In this document: piece after piece, positions 7,471 through 16,604 of the stretch
Layout: every line of letters begins with the position of its first letter
Numbering within the stretch: position 1 is the first letter of the stretch
Assembly: GCA_029433525.1 (NCBI GenBank)
Contig: JAQTIF010000001.1
Location: forward strand, 1,860,001 to 1,924,000
Origin: Enterobacteriaceae bacterium ESL0689
GTDB lineage: Bacteria; Pseudomonadota; Gammaproteobacteria; Enterobacterales; Enterobacteriaceae
Direction: 5' to 3'
Length of the DNA stretch: 64,000 bases
Made by a program: the position numbers and the translations under genes
The notes under the pieces: generated by a model
Databases searched by the model: none
What the model saw: the letters and a program-made list of their open reading frames with translations, nothing else
Told to the model about the DNA's origin: nothing

Positions 7471-9686
7471 TGGGCGGTAAAAAAAAGAAGGTAACCGTCG
7501 GTTATAAATATTTCTGGGATATTCACGCGGGACTTGGCCGGGGGCCGATTGACGAACTGGTGGCTATTATCGCTGATAAAAAAGTTATTCTTGCCACTAC
7601 ACCACAACAAATTACGACTAACACCAGTATTTATATTGATAAACCCGATTTATTTGGCGGTACAGAAACCAGCGGCGAAGGCGGTATTAAGGGGTGGCTT
7701 GATGTGATGTTTGGTGAACCTGACCAGCAACCTGGTGCACGGTTACGTAACCTGTTGAGCGGATTAGTGCCTGGTTTTCGCGGTATTGTCAGCACTCTGT
7801 TTTCTGGTCTGGTCAGTGCCTACAGCGCCAGCCCGAAGCCGTGGGTCTACCGGGTACGGCGCGTTAAAAAGGGCTGGGATAATGGCGTGGTCTGGTACCC
7901 GGAAAAAGCACTGATTAAGCTAAACAATGGCGATGCGGTACTGAGTGGAGATATAAAAGGTGCCGCTGAGGAAAATTACCGCGCTATTTACGCGATGAAT
8001 CCGGCGCATATTCTGGTGCAGGCAGCAACCAGTCGGGAATGGGGGCGCGGTTTATCGCTGAATGACGATCTGGATTTGAATGCCTATCAGCAGATGGCCG
8101 ATACGCTGTATAACGAAAATTTCGGTCTCTGTTTTCGTTATAATCGCCAGGATTCGCTGGATAATTTTATTCAGCAAATCTTAGACCATATTGGTGCAGT
8201 ACAATATTGTGATTTATCCAGTGGTAAATTAACTGCCAGATTAATTCGGAACGATTATAACATCGCGGATTTGCCGTTATTCACCTGTGATAACGGTATT
8301 CTCAGTGTGCAGGATGATGACAGTGCCGCCAGTGATAATGCACCCAATGAAATTGTTGTAAACTGGCATGATCCAGTGAGTAATACTGACAGTTCAGTCC
8401 GGGCGCAGAACCTCGGCGCAATCCAGTCAGTGGGACTGATTAGTGAAAAACGCGACTATCCAGCACTGCCCACCTGGTCACTGGCTGCCCGTGTGGCCCA
8501 ACGTGATCTCGAAGCCGGTGGCAGTGGATTAAACCGGTTTGCACTAAAAATGGATCGTCGGGCCTGTCAGTTAACACCAGCTGGTGTTTTCCGTATTTCT
8601 CTGCCAGAACACAATATTACTAATATGGTAGTTCGGGTCGGTAGCCTGAAAGAAGAGCAGGATGGTTCGATAACAGTCAAAGTTGTGCAGGACGTATTTG
8701 GATTACCTTCGACGGTTTATAGCAGCAGCCAGCCACAGGGACAATGGACGCCCCCGGATACAGCGCTATGCCCGGTCACACAACAGAGGCTGTTAGAAAT
8801 TCCATATGCCTCGCTGGCTGCCGGAATGAGTACAGCAGACCTGAATGCCCTGACAGCAGAAATCTGTATGATGGGGATTCTGGCTGTTGCCCCGACAGCA
8901 ACATCAATTAATTACACTATCCAGTCACGCACTGGCAGTGCTGACTATCTCGATCACGGTACGGGGGACTGGACGCCAGCAGGATTACTGCTCACTGATA
9001 TTGACCGTCTGGACAGTGTTATTGCTGTCTCGTTTAACAACGCGACGTTTACAACTGGAGACGCCCTGCTGATTGATGATGAAATTGTCCGTATTGACAG
9101 TATTGATTTGGCTGGCGGTACGCTTACAACGGGACGTGGTTGCGCAGATACTGTGCCACAAAAACATAAAGGCGGTGCGATTATCTGGTGCTATGACGGC
9201 TGGCTGGAGAGTGATGGTGTTGACTACCTGCCAGGGGAAACGGCCAGTGTCAGACTACTGACGACAACTGCGAACGGGTCACTGGATGCCTCCGTGGCCA
9301 CTGTTCAGACACTCAAATTCCGCCAGCGCCAGGCGCGTCCCTATCCACCAGGTAATGTCCGGGTGAACGGCAAACTCACTACTACGCTGCCAGCACTAAC
9401 AGAACCCGGCCTGACGTTATCGTGGTCACACCGCGACAGATTGTTGCAGGCAGATAATCTGGTTTCCCACAGCGAAGCTGATACGGGGCCAGAAGCCGGA
9501 ACGCAATACCGAATCACGTTACTACAGGGGACGCGGATTGTTCGCACGATTATCACCAGTGAAACAAGCTGGAGCTGGCCTGACCCGGTGGCAGTAGAAG
9601 GTGAGATATTTAACCAGATTACGCTATGCAGTGAACGCGATGGTCTGCAAAGCTGGCAAGAGTACAAGCTTACAAAACCGGTGTGA
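7470..9686 (+). CDS. Phage tail-tip / central fibre (J-like) protein
   Basis: A 738-residue protein beginning with a lysine-rich MGGKKKKVTVGYKYF and continuing with a region of the tail-hub fold, as in gpJ-like proteins of B3/D3112-type and GTA-like tails. The C-terminal part has fibronectin-like beta repeats (for example PGLTLSWSHRDRLLQADN near residue 650). It would form the tail tip that contacts the host. It is in one open frame, although the upstream tail genes are broken, and it ends 1 bp before the rhomboid start. Length is at the low end for these proteins, so the distal receptor-binding part may be short or lost. Confidence 0.8.
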   Translation: MGGKKKKVTVGYKYFWDIHAGLGRGPIDELVAIIADKKVILATTPQQITTNTSIYIDKPDLFGGTETSGEGGIKGWLDVMFGEPDQQPGARLRNLLSGLVPGFRGIVSTLFSGLVSAYSASPKPWVYRVRRVKKGWDNGVVWYPEKALIKLNNGDAVLSGDIKGAAEENYRAIYAMNPAHILVQAATSREWGRGLSLNDDLDLNAYQQMADTLYNENFGLCFRYNRQDSLDNFIQQILDHIGAVQYCDLSSGKLTARLIRNDYNIADLPLFTCDNGILSVQDDDSAASDNAPNEIVVNWHDPVSNTDSSVRAQNLGAIQSVGLISEKRDYPALPTWSLAARVAQRDLEAGGSGLNRFALKMDRRACQLTPAGVFRISLPEHNITNMVVRVGSLKEEQDGSITVKVVQDVFGLPSTVYSSSQPQGQWTPPDTALCPVTQQRLLEIPYASLAAGMSTADLNALTAEICMMGILAVAPTATSINYTIQSRTGSADYLDHGTGDWTPAGLLLTDIDRLDSVIAVSFNNATFTTGDALLIDDEIVRIDSIDLAGGTLTTGRGCADTVPQKHKGGAIIWCYDGWLESDGVDYLPGETASVRLLTTTANGSLDASVATVQTLKFRQRQARPYPPGNVRVNGKLTTTLPALTEPGLTLSWSHRDRLLQADNLVSHSEADTGPEAGTQYRITLLQGTRIVRTIITSETSWSWPDPVAVEGEIFNQITLCSERDGLQSWQEYKLTKPV

Positions 9687-9687
9687 T

Positions 9688-10221
9688 ATGCAGCATCGAT
9701 GTCTGCCAGTTACATGGTCAGTATTGATTATAAGCCTGTTTATATATGGCGTAATGCAAACAGGCGAATCACAATCTGTAATGATGCTATTGAGCTGGCC
9801 AAAAACTAACGTAAGCCCTGAGATATGGCGCTACGTTAGCCATTCTCTTATTCATTTTTCTTTTGCTCACTTATTTAGCAATATGCTGGGATGGTGCTAT
9901 CTCGCAGGCAGAATGGAAAGCAATCAGGGTAGCCTGCAATTATTGATACTAACGTTGACTGCTGCAATAACTGGTGGGATGGCACAGTTTATGGCAAATG
10001 GAATATGGTTTGGAGGTCTCTCTGGTGTGCTGTATGCCCTGACAGGATTTTTGTGGTTACAGGGTGAACGTAATCACGTCAGTGATTTATATCTGTTAAG
10101 AGGATTAATGTTGTTGACAGTGAGTGGTCTGTTTATCCGCTGGGATGAGCAACCTGGTATTGCCCAAGTCGCCCACAATGCTGGATTGATGACGGGGCTG
10201 TTAGTAGCGTGTTTTTTGTAA
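9688..10221 (+). CDS. Rhomboid-family intramembrane serine protease
   Basis: Starting at ATG 9688, one base after the tail-tip stop codon, the 177-residue protein has about six hydrophobic segments and all rhomboid active-site motifs: [11 protein letters not shown] (His61 and Asn65, oxyanion hole), [12 protein letters not shown] (catalytic Ser112 in GxSG) and [10 protein letters not shown] (catalytic His163). It lacks the N-terminal cytoplasmic domain of GlpG. Rhomboids cut membrane proteins within or near transmembrane helices. The near-zero spacing puts it in the phage tail operon, so it is probably phage cargo rather than a chromosomal gene. The substrate is unknown. Confidence 0.88.
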   Translation: MQHRCLPVTWSVLIISLFIYGVMQTGESQSVMMLLSWPKTNVSPEIWRYVSHSLIHFSFAHLFSNMLGWCYLAGRMESNQGSLQLLILTLTAAITGGMAQFMANGIWFGGLSGVLYALTGFLWLQGERNHVSDLYLLRGLMLLTVSGLFIRWDEQPGIAQVAHNAGLMTGLLVACFL

Positions 10222-10301
10222 TTCATTTTCGTATACTGAAAATAAATTCAACGTGATTTATCGCGCGTTTCGAGGTGCATTTATCGCGCGCGGCATCAGT
10301 A

Positions 10302-10441
10302 AGCTTTACACGCAGCGGATTGCGCGGGAAAATCTGAATCTGCGTAACCGCTTAAATCGTAAGACCCTGGGGTATTCAAAATCTGTTGAGATGCATAACA
10401 GGATCATCGGTACTTTTATTGAGCGCGAATATGATGTTTGA
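10302..10441 (+). pseudogene. IS1-family transposase, C-terminal fragment
   Basis: [20 protein letters not shown] and [17 protein letters not shown] match the C-terminal end of IS1-family transposases (InsAB type). Only about 46 residues remain; the upstream DNA (10222-10300) is not recognisable IS1 and no matching left end is present. It marks the right border of the mobile-element cluster, immediately before rsuA. Confidence 0.75.
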
Positions 10442-10485
10442 GACAATATAAACACACTGAATACATCACTCTTTTTCTGTTCCTC

Positions 10486-10513
10486 TTGAGTGACATGAAG
10501 AGCCCGCTATACT
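10486..10513 (+). promoter_or_regulatory. Candidate sigma-70 promoter of rsuA
   Basis: TTGAGT (10486-10491) and TATACT (10508-10513) are spaced by 16 bp, about 65 bp before the rsuA start. It is a plausible vegetative promoter by eye only. Confidence 0.4.
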
Positions 10514-10577
10514 AACCGCTTCATTTCTTTTTTTCGGGCCAGTGCCCGTTTCAGTATGATCACAGGCAAAAAAACTT

Positions 10578-11276
10578 ATGCGACTTGGTAAATTTATCGC
10601 CCAGCAACTGGGTATCAGCCGGGCTATGGCTGGTCGTGAAATCCGCAGCAGCCGTGTGTTGGTGGATAATAAAATCATCAAGGACGCTTCATTTCAGCTC
10701 CAGCCGGAGCATGAGGTGAAGTATAATGATACTCCGCTGATCCAGCACCGTGGCTGGCGGTATTTTATGCTCAATAAACCGCAGGGATACGTCTGTTCTA
10801 CCGATGATCCTGATCATCCGACTATCATCTATTTTCTCGATGTACCGATGGCAAACAAACTGCATGCCGCAGGTCGCCTCGATATCGATACCACCGGACT
10901 GGTACTGATAACTGATGATGGAAAATGGTCACATAGGATCACCTCACCGCGTCATCATTGTGAGAAGACATACCGGGTAACGCTGGCATATCCACTGGAT
11001 GAACGAACAGTAGAGCAGTTTGCCAAAGGAATACAGTTGCATAATGAAAAAGAATTAACGAAGCCTGCGCGTCTTGAAGTCCTGACACCGACTGATGTCC
11101 GTTTGACGATTGTTGAAGGGCGCTATCATCAGGTGAAACGCATGTTTGCCGCTACCGGTAATCATGTGGTTGCACTGCATCGTGAACGTATCGGCAATAT
11201 CATACTGGACAGTGCACTGGCACCGGGTGAATACCGTCCATTGACGGAAGAAGAAATTAGCCATATTAGTCTGTAA
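10578..11276 (+). CDS. rsuA: 16S rRNA pseudouridine(516) synthase
   Basis: RsuA converts U516 of 16S rRNA to pseudouridine during small-subunit assembly. The 232-residue protein has the N-terminal S4 RNA-binding domain (residues 1-50) and the RsuA catalytic core with [10 protein letters not shown], where Asp102 is the catalytic residue. The block [20 protein letters not shown] and the C-terminal [13 protein letters not shown] match E. coli RsuA closely. Length equals the family norm (231). In E. coli bcr lies next to it; here the next gene is yejG and bcr is missing. Confidence 0.97.
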   Translation: MRLGKFIAQQLGISRAMAGREIRSSRVLVDNKIIKDASFQLQPEHEVKYNDTPLIQHRGWRYFMLNKPQGYVCSTDDPDHPTIIYFLDVPMANKLHAAGRLDIDTTGLVLITDDGKWSHRITSPRHHCEKTYRVTLAYPLDERTVEQFAKGIQLHNEKELTKPARLEVLTPTDVRLTIVEGRYHQVKRMFAATGNHVVALHRERIGNIILDSALAPGEYRPLTEEEISHISL

Positions 11277-11809
11277 CTCATCGCCGATGGAATAGGATAT
11301 CCTCTGATAAATAGACATCAACTGTATTTGGCTGATTATTTCTGGCCTCTCGCCTATATCAGATAACCCCTTTATTGATCACATTTCCAACTCTGGTAGC
11401 CGCATTATCTGCGTTACCGGAGAGGGAATTGTCTGTCTTTATAATATAATTCAACTAACCTTTAAATTATCAATTGTTATTATCTATCAATATTGGCAAA
11501 TATTTATCTTCTGAATTTGATTCCCGTCATCATTCACCGTGGGAATATGGAGGAAATGTTTGTTTTATGTAAAATAAAGTTACGTAAAGAATCGTATTAT
11601 TAAGCTAAAAAAGTTGCTATAGATCCCAAAATTAGGGATATATAACACCATTGAGTTTCTGTTGTGAAATGATGGCATCCGGGTAAAGGTGCATTAATGC
11701 TGATATAGCAGGAAGATAAACGGTTCTGATACCATTGATGATTATTTTTCACCAGTTTGTCTGCATTGATGTAAAATAATTGTTAATAATTATATGCCGG
11801 GGAAACGAT
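11277..11809. other. AT-rich gap where bcr stands in E. coli
   Basis: About 530 bp without a credible reading frame. In E. coli the drug-efflux gene bcr lies between rsuA and yejG; I see no recognisable bcr remnant. The last 60 bp before yejG are AT-rich and should hold its promoter. Confidence 0.5.
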
Positions 11810-12142
11810 ATGGATATATTACAACGCGCTGTCGTAAGTCGTTTGCCACAGTATTATCGATGGCAGGCGGGGTTTACAGGTTCAAAGGTGGAGCCTGTTC
11901 CACAAAATGGGGTACAGACTGAAAATAATCTGGTGGCTATCAAATTGATTAGTCCGGAAGGCGAAAATGCGTGGCCAGCCATGAATAAAGTCGGCCAGGC
12001 GCTGAGTGGTATTGATGTCGATTGCTCTATCATTGAGTACGACGACGCACCCTGTCTGTTTGTTAAACAACAGGATGAGTTTCTGGCAATCGGCCGACTG
12101 AAAAACTTCGGTGTGGCGATCGCTGAGCCATTTTTAGTTTAA
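11810..12142 (+). CDS. yejG: YejG family protein
   Basis: A 110-residue protein of unknown biochemical function, matching E. coli YejG (114 aa) in blocks such as [26 protein letters not shown] and [14 protein letters not shown] place the start at ATG 11810, preceded by GGGGAAACGAT, because it aligns with the E. coli start; an in-frame ATG 30 bp upstream would add unrelated residues. It keeps its place between rsuA and pdeN. Confidence 0.92.
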   Translation: MDILQRAVVSRLPQYYRWQAGFTGSKVEPVPQNGVQTENNLVAIKLISPEGENAWPAMNKVGQALSGIDVDCSIIEYDDAPCLFVKQQDEFLAIGRLKNFGVAIAEPFLV

Positions 12143-12316
12143 CGTTCTGTTCTGAGGAGATATTGAGTATCAGAAACGGGTCAGTGCATGCCCGTTATGG
12201 AATGTTAAAAGAGAGCACGATTCTCTTTCCTTGCCCCATGATTCATCTTTTTAGTAACACGATAACCTGGTGGGATCATGTGCATCATCCTATCGGGTCT
12301 GTTCAGTATGTGATCA

Positions 12317-13876
12317 TCAGCCTGTAAAATATTTTACCTGCTGCTTATGTGCCGCAATTAACGCTTCCAGACGCAAAGGCTGACTCAGCCAGTAACCTTG
12401 CAGATAATCAACACCATGTCGGGTCAGCCACTCCGCTTGTTCTGGTGTTTCCACCCCTTCGGCAACGGTAGTCAATTGCAGGTGGCGGCTCAGCTTCAGG
12501 ACCGCATCGAGAACAGGAGAGGTGACAGTTTCGGTATCAATGCCTTGCACGAATCGGCGATCGATTTTCAGAAAGTCGAAGTTATAACGTTCAAGGTAGA
12601 TCAGGGCGCTGTGACCGGTACCAAAATCATCAATGGCGATTTCCACTCCTTGTCGGTGTAACCAGTCGAAATTCGCCTCGGACTGGCTGGTATCGATCAT
12701 AGCGCGTTCGGTCATTTCCAGCACAAGATTGAAGTGACCCTCTGGCAGAGCGGCAACGAATTGCTGTATATCGTGCTGAAAACAGCTACTTTGCAGGTGG
12801 GCTGGTGAGATATTGATGCCTAACTTACTCCCGGCCGGAAGAATGGTCTGTAACATTGGTGCGTCGAGCGCGAGCAGGGTTAGTAAATGATGTGTCAGCG
12901 GCACGATCATTTGTTGCTTTTCGGCAAGGCGAATAAACACATCCGGTGGGATTTCGCCTGCCGCTGGATGATGCCAGCGCATCAGCACTTCAACGCCGAC
13001 AATTTGTAAGCTATTGGCTTTTACCACTGGTTGATAGACGAGATAAAACTGATGATTTTTCATCGCGGTTTGCAGAATTTTACGCGGTCCACATTTTATC
13101 GCCATGATATAGTAGCCAGCGAAACCGGCTAACACACCACACACCACGCTTAACAGCAGGATAAACTGCATATTTCTTTCTGATAATTGACCGCTGGTAT
13201 AGAGAGAGAGCTTTAGCGGTAATCCCTGGACCGGTATCTGCCGCGTCGGTTTGTCCGGCAGTGTTCGCAGATCAACAGGACTGTTTTTTAATCTGAAAAT
13301 AGCTTTATCGTCAACCACCAGCGCAATTTTACTGAAATTATCCGGATGATCGGAATAGAGAAGGTAAGGTATCAGGTTGGGATTCATTGAGACATACACT
13401 CCATCCTGATCTTCATCTGAGCTACGCAGCCACATCGCCAGCCGGGCTCGTGGTATCCCGGATGATCCAGACAGTAACTGCAGATCGAGTGCTTTATGCG
13501 GGTTGATTTGTGGAATAATCTGAGTCAGCGGGACATTTATCGCGCCCGTCGTGGAGGAGCAAATAACATGTCCTCTTTTTATCAGCATGAACATACTGAC
13601 ATCGAGCTCAAATATCGTTTGTGCCGACGGGCTGGATAAAATGCTTTGACAATCCTGATCAGCCAGCGTTTGCAAATGAGTAATCGCTTTATTAAGTTCG
13701 CTGAAATGCTCAGTCAGATGGGTGCTGATATTATTGATAATGGTATCAAGCCGTTCAGTGCGGCTGTGATAGAGTGCTATAGATTGTATCACGCCAGCCA
13801 GCAGCGCGGCAGCGATGCCGATAAATATGCTGGTTAACCAGATATTGCGCCGGGATGAAAAGTAATGAGTCAGCAT
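12317..13876 (-). CDS. pdeN: c-di-GMP phosphodiesterase with CSS periplasmic domain
   Basis: The 519-residue inner-membrane protein has a first transmembrane helix (about residues 14-34), a periplasmic CSS domain with the cysteine motif HVICSSTTG, a second helix (about 240-260), and a C-terminal EAL domain. EAL signature residues are present: EVLMRW for the EAL motif, EMTERAM, IDDFGTGHSAL and TVAEGVET. The two periplasmic cysteines are the DsbA/DsbB redox switch of this family. It breaks c-di-GMP to pGpG. Length matches E. coli Rtn/PdeN (518), and the neighbours mepS and yejG are conserved. Confidence 0.93.
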   Translation of the reverse strand: MLTHYFSSRRNIWLTSIFIGIAAALLAGVIQSIALYHSRTERLDTIINNISTHLTEHFSELNKAITHLQTLADQDCQSILSSPSAQTIFELDVSMFMLIKRGHVICSSTTGAINVPLTQIIPQINPHKALDLQLLSGSSGIPRARLAMWLRSSDEDQDGVYVSMNPNLIPYLLYSDHPDNFSKIALVVDDKAIFRLKNSPVDLRTLPDKPTRQIPVQGLPLKLSLYTSGQLSERNMQFILLLSVVCGVLAGFAGYYIMAIKCGPRKILQTAMKNHQFYLVYQPVVKANSLQIVGVEVLMRWHHPAAGEIPPDVFIRLAEKQQMIVPLTHHLLTLLALDAPMLQTILPAGSKLGINISPAHLQSSCFQHDIQQFVAALPEGHFNLVLEMTERAMIDTSQSEANFDWLHRQGVEIAIDDFGTGHSALIYLERYNFDFLKIDRRFVQGIDTETVTSPVLDAVLKLSRHLQLTTVAEGVETPEQAEWLTRHGVDYLQGYWLSQPLRLEALIAAHKQQVKYFTG

Positions 13877-13975
13877 CGTTTAGTATTTGTGGATAGTCAT
13901 GGAATAAGATTCTTCCCTATTCCTTGTCCGTATCCAGATTGATTGCATCAGAAACAGGGGTCAGGATGGCGCTAA

Positions 13976-14503
13976 TTACGAATGGCTTAAAATCCGGCGT
14001 GCGTTATCGTAGCGCTTTTTCCAGTAAGGATCATTCATACTGGATATGGTCACTCCCTGGGTGGTCGATGCATGAACAAACTGGTCGTTGCCGATATAAA
14101 TTCCCACGTGACGTCCGGTAGAACCCGCCCGAAACAGAACCAGGTCACCCATGCGGAGTTGAGAACGTAAAATCGATTTCCCTGAGTTTTGTTGTTCATA
14201 AGAGGAGCGCGGAAGTTCAAGCCCAAATTGCTCCCGGAAAGTACGTTGCACGAAGCCCGAACAATCAATGCCATTTTGTCCACTGCCGCCCAGGCGATAG
14301 CGAACACCCTGCCAGCGGGTATATTGTTCCATCAAGCGGGATTTAATATCAAGATTGTGCACCATGGCTTCAAATTCGTTCTGAGAAGTTTGTAGCGATG
14401 AGAAGTCTTCATGATTCTCAGAAGAGGGATTCTTTATGGTATGGCTGGTTGCGCTGCAGGCGGAAAGCAAAATAGAGACGAGAATAGCGAGGATCAACCG
14501 CAT
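13976..14503 (-). CDS. mepS: Murein DD-endopeptidase, NlpC/P60 lipoprotein
   Basis: MepS (Spr) cuts DD-crosslinks in peptidoglycan to let new strands in. The protein has a lipoprotein signal ending in LLSACS and an NlpC/P60 domain with the catalytic Cys in [12 protein letters not shown], His in GRHVGIYIG and the third residue in the [10 protein letters not shown] strand. It aligns with E. coli MepS to the end. The start is unclear: the E. coli MVKS start corresponds here to ACC-GTC-AAA, not ATG. I use ATG 14503, which gives 175 residues (E. coli 188) and keeps the signal; a TTG at 14555 is the alternative. Confidence 0.92.
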   Translation of the reverse strand: MRLILAILVSILLSACSATSHTIKNPSSENHEDFSSLQTSQNEFEAMVHNLDIKSRLMEQYTRWQGVRYRLGGSGQNGIDCSGFVQRTFREQFGLELPRSSYEQQNSGKSILRSQLRMGDLVLFRAGSTGRHVGIYIGNDQFVHASTTQGVTISSMNDPYWKKRYDNARRILSHS

Positions 14504-14920
14504 AATGTGTTTTATAACAGGCCAGGATTTGACGGTCCTGCTGAAGGTTCTTAACAACGGTGTCACAGTAAAAATAGAAAACACAATAAAATCCGATCAC
14601 ATACCATCAATAAGCAATAAGACAATTCCTTAAAATGCACGGTAATACCTACATTTTACTAACAGGATTGACCTTACCATGAAGCTGACGGTCAGAGAGA
14701 TTACCGTATTAACGCTATGATGACGAGTAGTTTTATGCAATTTATTGTAAGTATTGGCGTTGCAAGATGAAGGGATGTAAAGAGGAAAACACCGTGTAAG
14801 AGCAATAATCCACAAGTCTGCTGGTCGATACCATTATCGATATGACCAGCGAGAAGCTCATGGTATGCGCTGGCACCAGCGGAATCATTCGCGAAATAAG
14901 CGCAGAGCACCATTGTCTAT
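14504..14920. other. Gap between mepS and lpxT
   Basis: About 417 bp. It should contain the mepS promoter. A 70-codon minus-strand frame (14701-14913) has no family signal and no good ribosome site. An imperfect hairpin at about 14820-14850 (GCTGGTCGATA and GACCAGC) is visible. Nothing else is supported. Confidence 0.4.
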
Positions 14921-15670
14921 TTAAAGACTAAAATTCCCTATTCTGAGCGGAATGATATGATTAAACCACGCAATAAGTTTATCGCTGAGTGATGTCAATA
15001 AGATCCACGGTGCGCCAATCAGTATCGCCGATAATGAACCGACGATAATATCCGTAAACCAGTGAGCGCCAATCATCACCCGGGGAAAAGCAAAAACAAT
15101 AAAAATAACCAGGGCAATAATAAAAGCACGAGAGCCAAAATAGCGCCACATAAAGGCCGCGAATACCAGCAACATCATGCCATGATCACCCGGAAAACTA
15201 TCTTTCGAGGCATCTTTGGTTGGCAAAGAGACGACGTCACGGACTCTGACGATATCACTAAAAGCGAGGGAGGGACTGCTACGGTCAACCGGCATCAGAT
15301 GTTGCGCCAGTTGATTAATAATCAACGCCGAAAGCAACATAACCAAACCTATCATGACGATCCGACGTCGTTCAGCATGCTGGCCTTTTAGCCAGAAGGA
15401 TAACATCAGAGCGCCCATCGCCAGTAAAGAGCAGGCATCGAAAACCCGATGGTTGATCAATGCCAGCAGCAGGGCGTAGCTATGACTTTTTGCTACCCAT
15501 TGATTAAAAAAATGGAAAATGGCGGCATCCAGCGGATACCAGAAACCGTGATTAGCCGGGAGATACCATGAGAAAAAGAGTATCAAACCCATCATATTAA
15601 GTAACAAAATCAGCGGCAGTCGATTTTTAATCATAGTCGTTATGAATTGTGTCAAATGGCTAAGAAACAT
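14921..15670 (-). CDS. lpxT: Lipid A 1-diphosphate synthase
   Basis: LpxT (YeiU) transfers a phosphate from undecaprenyl diphosphate to the 1-position of lipid A on the periplasmic face of the inner membrane. The 249-residue protein has about six membrane helices and the PAP2 phosphatase motifs: FPGDHGMMLL (motif 2) and FPRVMIGAHWFTD (motif 3, catalytic His), with the motif 1 region around HLMPVDRSSP. It is slightly longer at the N-terminus than E. coli LpxT (237). Gene order mepS-lpxT-efpL is conserved. Confidence 0.93.
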   Translation of the reverse strand: MFLSHLTQFITTMIKNRLPLILLLNMMGLILFFSWYLPANHGFWYPLDAAIFHFFNQWVAKSHSYALLLALINHRVFDACSLLAMGALMLSFWLKGQHAERRRIVMIGLVMLLSALIINQLAQHLMPVDRSSPSLAFSDIVRVRDVVSLPTKDASKDSFPGDHGMMLLVFAAFMWRYFGSRAFIIALVIFIVFAFPRVMIGAHWFTDIIVGSLSAILIGAPWILLTSLSDKLIAWFNHIIPLRIGNFSL

Positions 15671-15767
15671 AACTGTATTATGTTAAACGAAATTTCAACA
15701 AAGCAGTGAGCCATCCTGTTTCGTTGTCACGATTGACGAGGGGTAGCTTTATGTTACCCCTTAGCGC

Positions 15768-15843
15768 CTGGCCCATCAGGCTATTTTAGTGGCCATTTTG
15801 CCCCTCGGCAGTGCTCGAAGTCCTCAGGTACTCCCTGTACGCT
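15768..15843. repeat. Dispersed intergenic repeat, copy A
   Basis: CTGGCCCATCAGGCTATTTT (15768-15787) occurs again at 55903-55922. Further right, GGCAGTGC followed by CTCAGGTACTCCCTGTA (15823-15839) occurs again near 28906-28922. The copies lie between genes. It looks like a composite family of short dispersed repeats in this genome. Confidence 0.6.
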
Positions 15844-15862
15844 GTGTTATCCGGTGATATTG

Positions 15863-16435
15863 TCAATCTGCGCGCCCCATATAACGTTTTTCTTCAATAT
15901 GAATGCGAATTTTATCACCGCCAGACAGGTGTTCCGGCACCTGAATTACCAGTCCGGTACTCAGGGTGGCGGGTTTAGTACGGGAGCTGGCAGAGGCACC
16001 TTTAATCCCTGGTGCGGTTTCAATGATCTCCAGATCGACGGTAGGTGGCAGTTCCAGCGCCAGCAACTGACCATCCCAGGTTAATACCTGCATATCCGGC
16101 ATGCCGCCTTCAGGAATAAAAACCAGTTCATCTTTAATCTGCTCTTTATTAAAGGTGTAAGGCGTGAAATCTTCTTTATCCATAAACACATATTCATCGC
16201 CATCGACATACGAGAAATCAACCGGACGGCGCGTCAGCGTGACCGTATCGACAATGTCATCCCCTTTGAAACGCTCTTCCACTTTCAGGCCAGTGCGGAC
16301 ATCAGAGAAGCGCATTTTATAGAGTGTTGCGGCGCCACGGGCGCTCGGCGACTGAATATCAATATTTTTTACAATCAGGAGTTTTCCGTTGTAGTTCAGT
16401 ACCATACCTTTTTTTATTTCATTCGCTCTGGGCAT
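15863..16435 (-). CDS. efpL: Elongation factor P-like protein
   Basis: EfpL (YeiP) is the EF-P paralogue that helps ribosomes through stalling motifs. The start at ATG 16435 gives 190 residues, the E. coli length, with [18 protein letters not shown]. It has the KOW-like N-domain with the tip loop [12 protein letters not shown] (Arg where EF-P has the modified Lys), the central OB domain and the C-terminal OB domain ending [10 protein letters not shown]. The longer upstream frame to 16504 lacks conservation and is rejected. Confidence 0.95.
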   Translation of the reverse strand: MPRANEIKKGMVLNYNGKLLIVKNIDIQSPSARGAATLYKMRFSDVRTGLKVEERFKGDDIVDTVTLTRRPVDFSYVDGDEYVFMDKEDFTPYTFNKEQIKDELVFIPEGGMPDMQVLTWDGQLLALELPPTVDLEIIETAPGIKGASASSRTKPATLSTGLVIQVPEHLSGGDKIRIHIEEKRYMGRAD

Positions 16436-16604
16436 TGTTATCATCCTGTCAATGAAGGTTGAAAAATATCGCGTAAAACTACTCGCACCCGGCTGTTCAG
16501 GCAAGCGGAATGAATAAAATCACGGGAAACAAAGGAAATAAATCCGTTCGCCATGTTGATAATCTCCGTCAGTAGCACGGGTATCGCGACATCAGATGCG
16601 GACA

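Noticed and set aside
12200..12230. AAAGAGAGCACGATTCTCTTT hairpin between yejG and pdeN considered as a terminator
   Set aside because: Stem is short and no clear T run follows; support is too weak to list.
14701..14913. 70-codon minus-strand frame upstream of mepS
   Set aside because: No ribosome site and no recognisable pattern; composition is like a chance frame.
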